NCBI GenBank assembly: GCA_017503065.1
Contig: JAFVTT010000022.1
Coordinates: 1 to 14,464, forward strand
From: Bacteroidaceae bacterium
Lineage (GTDB): Bacteria > Bacteroidota > Bacteroidia > Bacteroidales > Bacteroidaceae
Reading direction: 5' to 3'
DNA length: 14,464 nucleotides
The notes under the pieces were generated by a model that searched no databases, was not told the DNA's origin, and saw only the letters and a program-made list of their open reading frames with translations. Of this stretch, positions 1-6,540 are shown in pieces. The translations under genes and the position numbers were made by a program. Every line of letters starts with the position of its first letter. The stretch's first letter is position 1.

Positions 1-53
1 CCCAGCAATCGGTGAACGAAGATAAAATCTTGATATATGAGAGAAGAGGTTAG
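1..53 (+). CDS. 3' end of MNT-type nucleotidyltransferase antitoxin (partial)
   Basis: Only the last 16 codons are inside the window (frame starting at base 3, stop TAG at 51-53). The tail reads ...NEDKILIYERRG. From memory this matches the usual C-terminus of small MNT-domain nucleotidyltransferases of Bacteroidetes (NxDKxLIYER). The stop lies inside the next gene: the two overlap by 17 bases, as is common for mntA-hepT pairs. In this family the antitoxin neutralises HepT by attaching AMP units to it. The catalytic GSxARGxxxxxSDxD region would be upstream of the window, so the call rests on the tail and the neighbour. Confidence 0.6.
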   Translation, partial: QQSVNEDKILIYERRG

Positions 54-381
54 GGACAGGGGAAGACTGGAACATATGCTGACGGCGATTGGCAATGTGG
101 AGGAGTTTACAAAGGATGTCTCAAAAGAGAGTTTTGTAAATAGCAAGCTATTGTTCTTCGCCGTAGTCAAGAATATAGAAATTGTCGGTGAAGCCACATA
201 TATGTTGACGAAGGAGTACAAACAGTCCCATTCGTCTATCCCATGGCTGGTAATAGAAAAGATGCGTCATGTCTTGGTCCATGGATATTACACAATCTCG
301 CCAGAGAAGGTGTGGGATACTGTGCATGAGGACCTTCCTGTATTGAAGCAACAACTAATTGCCCTTATTGAAGAAGAATAG
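37..381 (+). CDS. hepT: HepT-like HEPN-domain RNase toxin (DUF86)
   Basis: This 114-residue all-helical protein matches the usual length of HepT/DUF86 toxins. The HEPN active-site motif RX4HXY is present near the C-terminal half: Arg77, then HVLV, His82, Gly83, Tyr84. In the family Arg and His form the RNase centre of a dimer, and the Tyr is the residue AMPylated by the partner MNT antitoxin. The start at 37 gives a 17-base overlap with the upstream partner's stop, implying translational coupling. A strong stem-loop terminator follows at 438-479, so the pair forms a self-contained module. The motif is intact, so I infer an active toxin rather than a relic. The target RNA cannot be read from the sequence. 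Confidence 0.85.
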   Translation: MREEVRDRGRLEHMLTAIGNVEEFTKDVSKESFVNSKLLFFAVVKNIEIVGEATYMLTKEYKQSHSSIPWLVIEKMRHVLVHGYYTISPEKVWDTVHEDLPVLKQQLIALIEEE

Positions 382-437
382 AAACATCTGTGCCAACAAG
401 CGCGTCTACATCAACACCCCGATGTGAGGCAATAAAC

Positions 438-479
438 AAAATGGAGAGAAGCGATGCCAGTGCCGGTTCTCTCCATTTT
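438..479 (+). terminator. Rho-independent terminator after hepT
   Basis: A perfect 13-bp inverted repeat (438-450 with 467-479, AAAATGGAGAGAA/TTCTCTCCATTTT) surrounds a 16-base loop and ends in a run of five T. The A-rich left arm means it may also work on the minus strand, where it would lie downstream of the TIGR04076 gene. Confidence 0.85.
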
Positions 480-517
480 TGCTCCTAAACAGCATTTCCC
501 CGTATATGGGGTACACC

Positions 518-564
518 CCAAAACGAACTAATTGAAATAAATCAGCATATCCAGAACGGACTAA
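518..564. repeat. Pair of 14-bp imperfect direct repeats
   Basis: CCAAAACGAACTAA at 518-531 and CCAGAACGGACTAA at 551-564 differ at two positions and start 33 bases apart, about three helical turns. They lie between the hepT terminator and the stop of the minus-strand TIGR04076 gene. Function is unknown. Confidence 0.45.
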
Positions 565-582
565 CTGACCAAATCGACAGTT

Positions 583-885
583 TTAGTCTATCACTTCCAT
601 ATAGAAACTTACGGGGCGGAAGCCGTCATTGCAGCTTATCATGGCGCTGTGAGGATTCTTCATCCATCCGTCAAAGAAGTTGCCTCCTCCACAAGCGAGG
701 GGTTCAACAAATTCCCGCATCGTCTTCCATGCTTCGGGACAGAGACCTTCGGGACGTTTCCCCTCCACCGATACCCACGACTGGCCTTCGCACACATCAC
801 AGGCATGCTCGATGGGATTCTCGTAAATGGACATCAGGTCGCGATGCTCCACCTTGCGGACGGCCGTTATTCTTACCTTCTTCAT
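583..885 (-). CDS. TIGR04076 family small Cys-rich protein
   Basis: This 100-residue protein has the hallmark C-terminal block of the TIGR04076 family, as I recall it: FFDGWMKNPHSAMISCNDGF, then RPVSFYMEV. The N-terminal MKKVRITAVRK and the YENPIEHACDVCEGQ segment also fit. Cysteines fall at about 29, 32, 49, 65 and 85; the CxxC at 29-32 and the conserved CNDG cysteine suggest metal or redox chemistry, but the family has no established function. There is no signal peptide, so it is probably cytoplasmic. The start at 885 is preceded by AAGGA, a reasonable ribosome site. The GH109 terminator (923-957) lies just upstream, so it is either separately transcribed or reached by read-through. I found no TAnnTTTG promoter box in front of it. 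Confidence 0.85.
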   Translation of the reverse strand: MKKVRITAVRKVEHRDLMSIYENPIEHACDVCEGQSWVSVEGKRPEGLCPEAWKTMREFVEPLACGGGNFFDGWMKNPHSAMISCNDGFRPVSFYMEVID

Positions 886-910
886 GACATTCCTTATTAT
901 ACTGTACTAA

Positions 911-957
911 CCAGAAAAAGAACATTGGCAGCCCCCCACAGAGGAAGACTGCCAATG
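911..957 (-). terminator. Terminator after the GH109-type gene
   Basis: On the minus strand a 9-bp perfect stem (CATTGGCAG/CTGCCAATG, 949-957 with 923-931) is followed by a T-rich run (TTCTTTTTC) at about 911-922. It sits 50 bases after the stop of the minus-strand GH109-type gene. Confidence 0.8.
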
Positions 958-1006
958 CTATTGGTTCTTCATTTGCCCTTTGTATGGAAGGGCAAGATGG
1001 TGCAGA

Positions 1007-2641
1007 TTACTTCTGAGCCAGAGCCTTAGCCAGAGCCTTCTCTGCCTTTACGACAGCCTTGTCGTACTTCTTCTGAGCAGCCTTGGGGTTCTTGGCAGTC
1101 TTGATGGCGTCGTAAAGAGCCCACAGGTTGAAGTCGGCAGTTACCTTCTTCTGAGCGGCGGTATAAGCCTTGGCAGCGGCCTCGGCCTTAGCCTCCTGCT
1201 CGGCGGGAGCGTAAGCGTGCTTGTAACCCTCTACCTTGTTCCAGTAGCCACGAGTGAAGTCGGGGAATGTAACGGCAGCGCAGTTGTTGTCCATAGACAA
1301 TGTGCCGAGTTCTGCCAGACAGCACCATTCAGCCATGTCGTAAACGTCCATATCCAGGGGCAGACCATTCTGCAAGCAGTAAACCAGACGAGCCTCCATG
1401 ATGTAGTCCATACCGCCGTGACCCATCTCACGACCCAGTTCACCATACTTGGTGAGGATGGGGTGATAGTACTTCTTCTCGAGAGCCTTCTGCTGCTCAG
1501 CGTTCATGAAGCCGTGAGCGTTGAGGTTGTCAACCTGAGGAGCGCCAGTACCCTTCATAGCCTCGCCAGAGAGAGCGAACTTGGGTTCGGGATACTTGGT
1601 AGCGTAACCCTTGGTACCGGTGAGCTTGAACAGACGGTTGTAGGGCTGGGGAGTCATAACGTTGTGCTGGATTTCAACAACCTTACCCTGTGCGGTACGC
1701 ATCAGAGTGGTGGTGTGGTCACCATTGCGGAATTCCTTGCACTCCTTGCCGGTCTTGCTCTTCACCCAATCCTTACCTACGAAGCTCTCGGTGTCCATTG
1801 CAATCAGAGTGGTGAAGCGGTCGCCACGGTGAATGTCCAGGCACTGTGCAACGGGGCCAAGGCCGTGAGTGGCGTAGAGGTCGCCACGGTTCTCCTTATT
1901 ATACTTCATACGCCAGTGCAGGTTCTCGGTGTCGTTGTCGGCGGGATCCTTCCAGTAAGCGTCCCAGAACCACTCCAGACCGTGGATGTAAGCACCCTCG
2001 GCACGGATGATTTCACCGAATACACCGTCCTGAGCCATGGCCAGAGCGTTCAGCTCATAGTAGTCATAGCAGCAGTTCTCCAGGATGAAGCAGTGCTGAC
2101 GTGTCTTCTCTGACAGGTCAATCAGGCTCCAGCACTGTTCCAGGTTCATTACGCTGGGCACCTCGATGGCGGTGTGCTTGCCATTCTCCATAGCGCACTT
2201 TGCCACGGGATAGTGGTGGTTCCAGTCGGTAGCAACGTAAACGAGGTCGATGTCGGGACGCTTGCAGAGTTCCTCATAACCCTTGGCACCAGAATAGATG
2301 TCGGCGGGCTTCAGACCTGCCTTGCGGAGATAACCCTGGCACTTTTCTGCACGCTCTGCCTCATAGTCGCAGAGAGCAACGATCTCAACACCGGGGATGT
2401 GGCAGAAACGCATAACTGCACCGGGACCACGCATGCCAAGACCAACGAAGGCCACACGAACAGTCTCCATCTTGGGAGCGGTCAAGCCCAGAACGTGCTG
2501 CTGACCTGCAGGACGCTGAGGGGTTTCCACAACGATAGTACCCTTGTCCCAATGCCACTTTGTGCTGGGAGAAAGGGACTGAGCACCTGCCGCTACTGAG
2601 ATGGCGGCGAGGGCAACGACAAGAAGATTCTTCAGTTTCAT
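1007..2641 (-). CDS. Exported GH109-type Gfo/Idh/MocA-fold glycosidase
   Basis: The likely role is NAD-dependent hydrolysis of terminal alpha-linked sugars, classically alpha-N-acetylgalactosamine, in the periplasm. Residues 1-20 form a Sec signal peptide ending AAGA before Gln21. Residues 61-75 (VRVAFVGLGMRGPGA) form the Rossmann NAD-binding loop. The dinucleotide-fold marks CDYEAER and VATDWNHH follow, then EVPSVMNLEQCW, LENCCYDYYELN, EGAYIHGLEWFWDAYW, RGDLYATHGLGP and GHGGMDYIMEARLVYCL, all typical of GH109. The catalytic domain ends near FTRGYWNKVEGY at about 473. The protein is 544 residues, longer than the roughly 460 I expect. The extra 71 residues are almost wholly Ala, Lys and Glu with Tyr/Leu heptad-like spacing. 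It has its own promoter divergent from rlmN and its own terminator. The exact substrate is unproven, because GH109-like proteins are diverse. Confidence 0.88.
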   Translation of the reverse strand: MKLKNLLVVALAAISVAAGAQSLSPSTKWHWDKGTIVVETPQRPAGQQHVLGLTAPKMETVRVAFVGLGMRGPGAVMRFCHIPGVEIVALCDYEAERAEKCQGYLRKAGLKPADIYSGAKGYEELCKRPDIDLVYVATDWNHHYPVAKCAMENGKHTAIEVPSVMNLEQCWSLIDLSEKTRQHCFILENCCYDYYELNALAMAQDGVFGEIIRAEGAYIHGLEWFWDAYWKDPADNDTENLHWRMKYNKENRGDLYATHGLGPVAQCLDIHRGDRFTTLIAMDTESFVGKDWVKSKTGKECKEFRNGDHTTTLMRTAQGKVVEIQHNVMTPQPYNRLFKLTGTKGYATKYPEPKFALSGEAMKGTGAPQVDNLNAHGFMNAEQQKALEKKYYHPILTKYGELGREMGHGGMDYIMEARLVYCLQNGLPLDMDVYDMAEWCCLAELGTLSMDNNCAAVTFPDFTRGYWNKVEGYKHAYAPAEQEAKAEAAAKAYTAAQKKVTADFNLWALYDAIKTAKNPKAAQKKYDKAVVKAEKALAKALAQK

Positions 2642-2701
2642 TCTCTTTCGTTTGTTTAATTAGGTTAATAATATGTTTATCTAAAATTTGCTTTCCGAGG
2701 A

Positions 2702-2732
2702 CAAAGATAGTAATTTTATCTTTAAGTGCCAA
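2702..2732 (-). promoter_or_regulatory. Bacteroidetes-type promoter of the GH109-type gene
   Basis: On the minus strand TATCTTTG (2709-2702) fits the -7 box TAnnTTTG, and TTG (2732-2730) lies 20 bases upstream as the -33 box. The predicted transcript starts near 2696, giving an AT-rich leader of about 55 bases before the ATG at 2641. Confidence 0.75.
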
Positions 2733-2738
2733 GGTTTA

Positions 2739-2770
2739 TTTTGTTATTATCGGGAAAAAGCGTAACTTTG
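2739..2770 (+). promoter_or_regulatory. Bacteroidetes-type promoter of the rlmN operon
   Basis: TAACTTTG (2763-2770) fits the -7 box, and TTTTG (2739-2743) with a 19-base spacer fits the -33 box. Its -33 element is only about six bases from that of the divergent GH109 promoter. The rlmN ATG at 2780 is only about ten bases past the -7 box, so the leader must be almost absent. Confidence 0.78.
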
Positions 2771-2779
2771 CCCTCGGAT

Positions 2780-3835
2780 ATGAATAATAAGGAGACACGC
2801 ACGCCCCTGCTGGGTATGGACATGCAGGAACTGAAGGAAGTGGCCGCAGGTGCTGGCCTTCCCGCCTTTGCCGCCAGGCAGATGTTCGGCTGGATTTACC
2901 AGAAGAATGTCGCCGACGTGCAGGACATGACCAACATTTCCCAAAAGGCACGCGATCTGCTGGCCGAGCGCTATAACGTAGGGCTTATGCCTGCCGTGGA
3001 GGCACAGCGCAGTGTGGACGGTACGGCAAAGTACCTGTTCCCCACCCTGTCGGGGCACACGGTGGAGAGTGTCTTCATTCCGGACAAGGAGCGCGGCACG
3101 CTGTGCGTCAGTTGCCAGGTGGGATGCCGTATGGGATGCAAGTTCTGCATGACCGGCAGGCAAGGTTTCCAAGGGCATCTGACCGCCACGGACATACTGA
3201 ACCAAATCTACTCCCTGCCGGAAAGGGACAGGCTCACGAACATCGTCTTCATGGGACAGGGCGAACCTCTGGACAACCTGGATGCCGTGATGAAGGTGAC
3301 GGAACTGCTCATGCACAAGGACGGCTGGGCATGGAGTCCCAAGCGCATAACGGTGAGCACCGTGGGGGTAAGGCGCGGTCTGGTGCGCTTTCTGGAGGAA
3401 AGTCCCTGCCACCTGGCCGTTTCCCTGCACAATCCCTTTGCCAACGAGCGTCTGGAGATGATGCCTGCCGAGAATGCCTTCTCGCTGACGGAGTTCCTGC
3501 CAATGCTGGCAAAGATGGACTGGACACACCAAAGACGCCTGTCCTTCGAGTACATAGTGTTCGGAGGCCTCAACGACACGCCCCGCCATGCCAGGGAACT
3601 GGTAAGGCTGCTGGCTCCGATGGAGTGCCGCGTGAACCTGATACGCTTTCACGAGATACCCGACTCGCCCTTCCACGGAGCACAGGAGGAAACCATGGTG
3701 TGGTTGCGCGACTACCTGACACAACATGGCGTGACCACCACCATCCGCGCATCCCGAGGACAGGACATCTGGGCGGCATGCGGCCTGCTGAACACCAAGA
3801 ACAAGGAGGCTGCACTGCAAGGCGCACAGGAATGA
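2780..3835 (+). CDS. rlmN: 23S rRNA (adenine-2503-C2)-methyltransferase / tRNA methyltransferase RlmN
   Basis: RlmN is a radical-SAM enzyme that methylates C2 of A2503 in 23S rRNA and of A37 in some tRNAs. The radical-SAM cluster motif CX3CX2C is Cys116, Cys120 and Cys123 (CRMGCKFC). The SAM-binding GQGEPLDN follows at 159-166. The second reactive Cys is Cys334 in the DIWAACGLL motif. The block LLGMDMQELKEVAAGAGLPA is the usual N-terminal helical domain. The length of 351 residues is normal. I chose ATG 2780 because the frame's earlier GTG at 2726 lies upstream of the promoter, and later Met codons would cut into the conserved LLGM block. It heads the plus-strand operon; DUF4837 follows after 63 bases with no visible promoter. 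Confidence 0.95.
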   Translation: MNNKETRTPLLGMDMQELKEVAAGAGLPAFAARQMFGWIYQKNVADVQDMTNISQKARDLLAERYNVGLMPAVEAQRSVDGTAKYLFPTLSGHTVESVFIPDKERGTLCVSCQVGCRMGCKFCMTGRQGFQGHLTATDILNQIYSLPERDRLTNIVFMGQGEPLDNLDAVMKVTELLMHKDGWAWSPKRITVSTVGVRRGLVRFLEESPCHLAVSLHNPFANERLEMMPAENAFSLTEFLPMLAKMDWTHQRRLSFEYIVFGGLNDTPRHARELVRLLAPMECRVNLIRFHEIPDSPFHGAQEETMVWLRDYLTQHGVTTTIRASRGQDIWAACGLLNTKNKEAALQGAQE

Positions 3836-3898
3836 CCACACGCAAGTAACATACAAGCCTAACAAAAGAAACGAGAAACTAACCAAAGACATACCGAC

Positions 3899-4954
3899 AT
3901 GAAACGCCTGATACTACTCATTCTCCCCATCATGGCAATGCTTGCCGCCAGTTGCGAGAAATCCCACTTCCTGCCCACCGCCAGCGGACGCCCCTACGAG
4001 GTGATGGTGGTGATGGACTCCGTGGACTGGAAGGCACCCCACGGACGTGCCCTGTTTGACGTGCTGGACACCGACGTGCCCATGTTGCCACAGAGCGAGC
4101 GCTCGTTCCGAATCTCGCAGGTGGAGGTGAAGAACTTCGACAGAATACTGAACATCTTCCGCAACATCATCATAGTGAACATAGACAAGACCCAATACAC
4201 ACGCACCAGGATGAAGTTCACACGCGACAAGTATGCCATGGAGCAGATCGTGCTTTCCATCAACTCGCCCTCGAAGGAAGAGTTCCGCCAGTTCTGCATA
4301 GACCACCGGCAGGAGATAGTGGACTTCCTGACAAAGATGGAGATGAACCGCCTGGTGAAGGACCTGAAGAAGGAGAACTCCAAGGTGACCAGAGAACTGG
4401 CCAAGGAGATATTCGATTGCAAGATGCACGCACCGAAGGAACTGACATCGTTCAAGAAGGGCAAGGACTTCCTGTGGACCTCCAACAATACCCCGTCGGG
4501 CATGATGAGCATAGTGATGTACTCCTTCCCCTATGAAGGTCCGCAGATATTCAACAAGGAATACCTCACGCAGAAGCGCGACTCTGCCCTGAAGGCCAAC
4601 ATCCCCGGCGAGAAGCCCGGCATGTTCATGAAGACGGACACCCTTTGCACCGTGGTGAAGCCCATAGTGGTGCACAAGCAGTATGCCATGGAGATGCGAG
4701 GCCTCTGGTACGTGGAGAACGATTGCATGGGAGGCCCCTACGTGAGCCACCACCGTGTGGACACGGAGAACAACCGCGTCATCGTGGCGGAAGGGTTTGT
4801 GTATGCTCCCGAGAAAATGAAACGTGGCATGATACGCCGACTGGAAGGTTCGCTCTACACGCTGATGCTGCCAGAGGAACAATACTTCATGGAAATCATC
4901 CCGGACATTGAGGAAGAGAAGAAGGACACACTGACAGAAGAGAAGAAAAAGTAA
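3899..4954 (+). CDS. DUF4837 family lipoprotein
   Basis: This is a 351-residue predicted outer- or inner-membrane lipoprotein. The signal sequence MKRLILLILPIMAMLAASC carries a lipobox (LAAS) before Cys19. The mature part begins EKSHFLPTASGRPYEVMVVM, followed by IFRNIIIVNIDKTQYTRTRM and, later, RGLWYVENDCMGGPYVSHHR, which I recognise as DUF4837. The C-terminus is highly charged (EEEKKDTLTEEKKK). The family is Bacteroidetes-restricted and has no known function. The gene lies between rlmN and the PdxA-like gene, with only three bases before the next ATG, so it is certainly co-transcribed with the latter. No Shine-Dalgarno site is evident. Confidence 0.85.
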   Translation: MKRLILLILPIMAMLAASCEKSHFLPTASGRPYEVMVVMDSVDWKAPHGRALFDVLDTDVPMLPQSERSFRISQVEVKNFDRILNIFRNIIIVNIDKTQYTRTRMKFTRDKYAMEQIVLSINSPSKEEFRQFCIDHRQEIVDFLTKMEMNRLVKDLKKENSKVTRELAKEIFDCKMHAPKELTSFKKGKDFLWTSNNTPSGMMSIVMYSFPYEGPQIFNKEYLTQKRDSALKANIPGEKPGMFMKTDTLCTVVKPIVVHKQYAMEMRGLWYVENDCMGGPYVSHHRVDTENNRVIVAEGFVYAPEKMKRGMIRRLEGSLYTLMLPEEQYFMEIIPDIEEEKKDTLTEEKKK

Positions 4955-4957
4955 ACT

Positions 4958-5614
4958 ATGAAAATACTGAAAATAGGCATCGTGCACTCCGACCAGAAAG
5001 GACAGGACACGATAGCCAATGCCTTTGAAGACATTCTGCTGGACGAAATCTGCACCAAGACCCTCTACGAGAAGCAAGGTGAGGAGGGCATTGACGAGGC
5101 CCTGAACGATTGGGAGGAGGGCAACACGGATGCTATACTCTTTATCCCTGCCGAGGGAGAGGAACGCCTGAACCCGGCAAGTCTCAGAGGACTGGACATG
5201 ATAGTATGGGAAGACCTGCGCATGGCTTTCACCAACGAGGACGAGAACTTCGAGGAGCAGGAGAAGACCTTAAATATTGCCCTGCAAAGGGAGTTCGACA
5301 TAGACAACCCGCGCATAGTCCCACATCTGGATGCAGAGAACTACAAGACCTACGATGCCGTACTGACAAACGACAGGGAACAGGGGCTGAAGGAATTTCT
5401 GGAACTGACCCATGGCAACGGAGTGGCATACACCACCGGCAGGGAACTGATATGCACAAGCCCTTTCTCGGCAGACTCCTTCCGCGACAGCATCTATCTG
5501 GCCAAAGATATTCTGAAGAACAGGGAGCGTTACGACGAAGCAAGGGAGAACCCTCTGCCAAAACTCTTCATAGACAAGAAAGAGGACATCAAGAAGCGAC
5601 ATGAGCCTAATTGA
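4958..5614 (+). CDS. Shrunken, probably non-catalytic PdxA-like protein
   Basis: The 218 residues read as a condensed PdxA (4-hydroxythreonine-4-phosphate dehydrogenase, normally about 330-360). Blocks occur in PdxA order: KIGIVHSDQKG (family IGITxGDxNG) at 5-15; EALNDWEEGNTDAILFIPAE for the AxxDLxxGxxDxLVTAPI block; WEDLRMAF at 84-91; REFDIDNPRI at 111-120; YDAVLTNDREQG at 132-143 for YDGVLAMYHDQG; and NGVAYTTGRELICTSP at 154-169 for GVNYTAGLPxxRTSP. SFRDSIYLAKDILKNRERY is the usual C-terminal helix. The HTEYL segment is missing, the YHDQG metal-ligand His is replaced by Arg140, and the DHGTAxDIAG loop is deleted. His123 may be a coincidental match to the NPHAG His. It remains a clean open frame, which argues for a retained but altered role. 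The PdxA origin is an inference from motif order. Confidence 0.7.
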   Translation: MKILKIGIVHSDQKGQDTIANAFEDILLDEICTKTLYEKQGEEGIDEALNDWEEGNTDAILFIPAEGEERLNPASLRGLDMIVWEDLRMAFTNEDENFEEQEKTLNIALQREFDIDNPRIVPHLDAENYKTYDAVLTNDREQGLKEFLELTHGNGVAYTTGRELICTSPFSADSFRDSIYLAKDILKNRERYDEARENPLPKLFIDKKEDIKKRHEPN

Positions 5615-6536
5615 CAACGTCAGAGCGACACTGAAAAGCCAGGACACGGAAGGACCATTCGAACTTTACGTGACACGCACCCCCGGCTATCTGTGGGCAT
5701 GCCTGTTCAAGTGGCTTGGCGTGCATCCCGTGGCGGTGACACTGATGAGTATAGTCATTGGGGCGGCAAGCGGTTGGTTCTTCTATAGCGAAGACCTCGG
5801 AATGAACCTCATAGGCATGGGGCTTCTCGTTTGGGCCAACTGGTACGATTGCGCCGACGGGCAACTGGCCCGCATGACGGGCAAACGCACCCTCATAGGC
5901 AGGATACTGGACGGCTTCTGCGGCGATGTGTGGTTCTTCTTCATATACCTGTTCCTGTGCCTCAGGATGCAGGGAGAAAACATACCCTTCACCAGCGTGC
6001 AATGGGGCATAGGGATATGGCTGTTAGGGGCATGGGCAGGTCTCAGATGCCATGGCCGCCAATGCGCCATAGGCGATTACTACCGCAACATACACCTCTA
6101 CTTCCTGCTCGGTGCAAGAAAGGCGGAACTGGATTCCGAGGCAAAGATAAAGGAGGAAATGAACTCCATGAAGTGGATGAGCAAGGACTGGTTCCACAAA
6201 CTCTACCTCTACTTCTATGCACGATACACCGGTTCGCAGGAGGCGCAGGTAAAGTCTTTCCACACGATGATGAAAGGACTGGAGGCCAAATACGGCACGG
6301 ACATCCCCCTACCCCTTCGCGAAGACTTCTGCCGCGAGAGCCGTCCGCTGATGCCTCTGACCAACATCATCACATTCGATACCAGGGTGACGGTGCTGTT
6401 CCTTTGCATAGGCTTCGGCATACCCTGGCTCTATTTCATATTCGAATCCACCGTACTGGAAGCCGTACGCTTCCACATGATAGGACGGCACGAGAGACTT
6501 TGCGAGAGGATAACGGAACAATATACCAAGGGCTAA
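5601..6536 (+). CDS. CDP-alcohol phosphatidyltransferase family membrane protein
   Basis: This 311-residue multi-pass protein should transfer a phospho-alcohol from a CDP-alcohol to an acceptor, or phosphatidate from CDP-diacylglycerol, in the inner membrane. The signature is at residues 83-109: Asp83, Asp86-Gly87, Ala90-Arg91, eight residues, Gly100, Asp104, Asp109. The last spacing is D-x4-D instead of the textbook D-x3-D. Hydrophobic segments lie at about 29-61, 68-80, 110-122, 133-146 and 265-285. N-terminal ELYVTRTPGYLWA resembles Bacteroidetes members of this family. It overlaps the PdxA-like gene by 14 bases and ends four bases before the IspD-like gene, so translation is coupled. The acceptor and donor are unknown. 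The neighbouring cytidylyltransferase is the obvious supplier of a CDP-activated substrate. Confidence 0.85.
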   Translation: MSLIDNVRATLKSQDTEGPFELYVTRTPGYLWACLFKWLGVHPVAVTLMSIVIGAASGWFFYSEDLGMNLIGMGLLVWANWYDCADGQLARMTGKRTLIGRILDGFCGDVWFFFIYLFLCLRMQGENIPFTSVQWGIGIWLLGAWAGLRCHGRQCAIGDYYRNIHLYFLLGARKAELDSEAKIKEEMNSMKWMSKDWFHKLYLYFYARYTGSQEAQVKSFHTMMKGLEAKYGTDIPLPLREDFCRESRPLMPLTNIITFDTRVTVLFLCIGFGIPWLYFIFESTVLEAVRFHMIGRHERLCERITEQYTKG

Positions 6537-6540
6537 GGCA

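Noticed and set aside
498..519. Two short alternative hairpins (CCCC-GTATAT-GGGG and GGGGT-AC-ACCCC)
   Set aside because: Stems are only 4-5 bp and there is no linked gene on the right strand to be a leader.
980..2113. 377-codon plus-strand open frame
   Set aside because: It lies antisense to the GH109-type gene, which has clear domain motifs, a signal peptide, a promoter and a terminator. Its low-complexity Leu/Val/Ser content is typical of a shadow.
3103..3849. 248-codon plus-strand open frame inside rlmN
   Set aside because: It is the +1-frame shadow of rlmN, with an Arg/Gly-rich composition and no own promoter or family motif.
2747..3892. 381-codon minus-strand frame opposite rlmN
   Set aside because: It is antisense to an unmistakable RlmN and has His/Leu-rich shadow composition.
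3914..5077. 387-codon minus-strand frame opposite DUF4837
   Set aside because: It is antisense to the lipoprotein gene. His/Val/Leu richness is typical of the complement of this codon usage.
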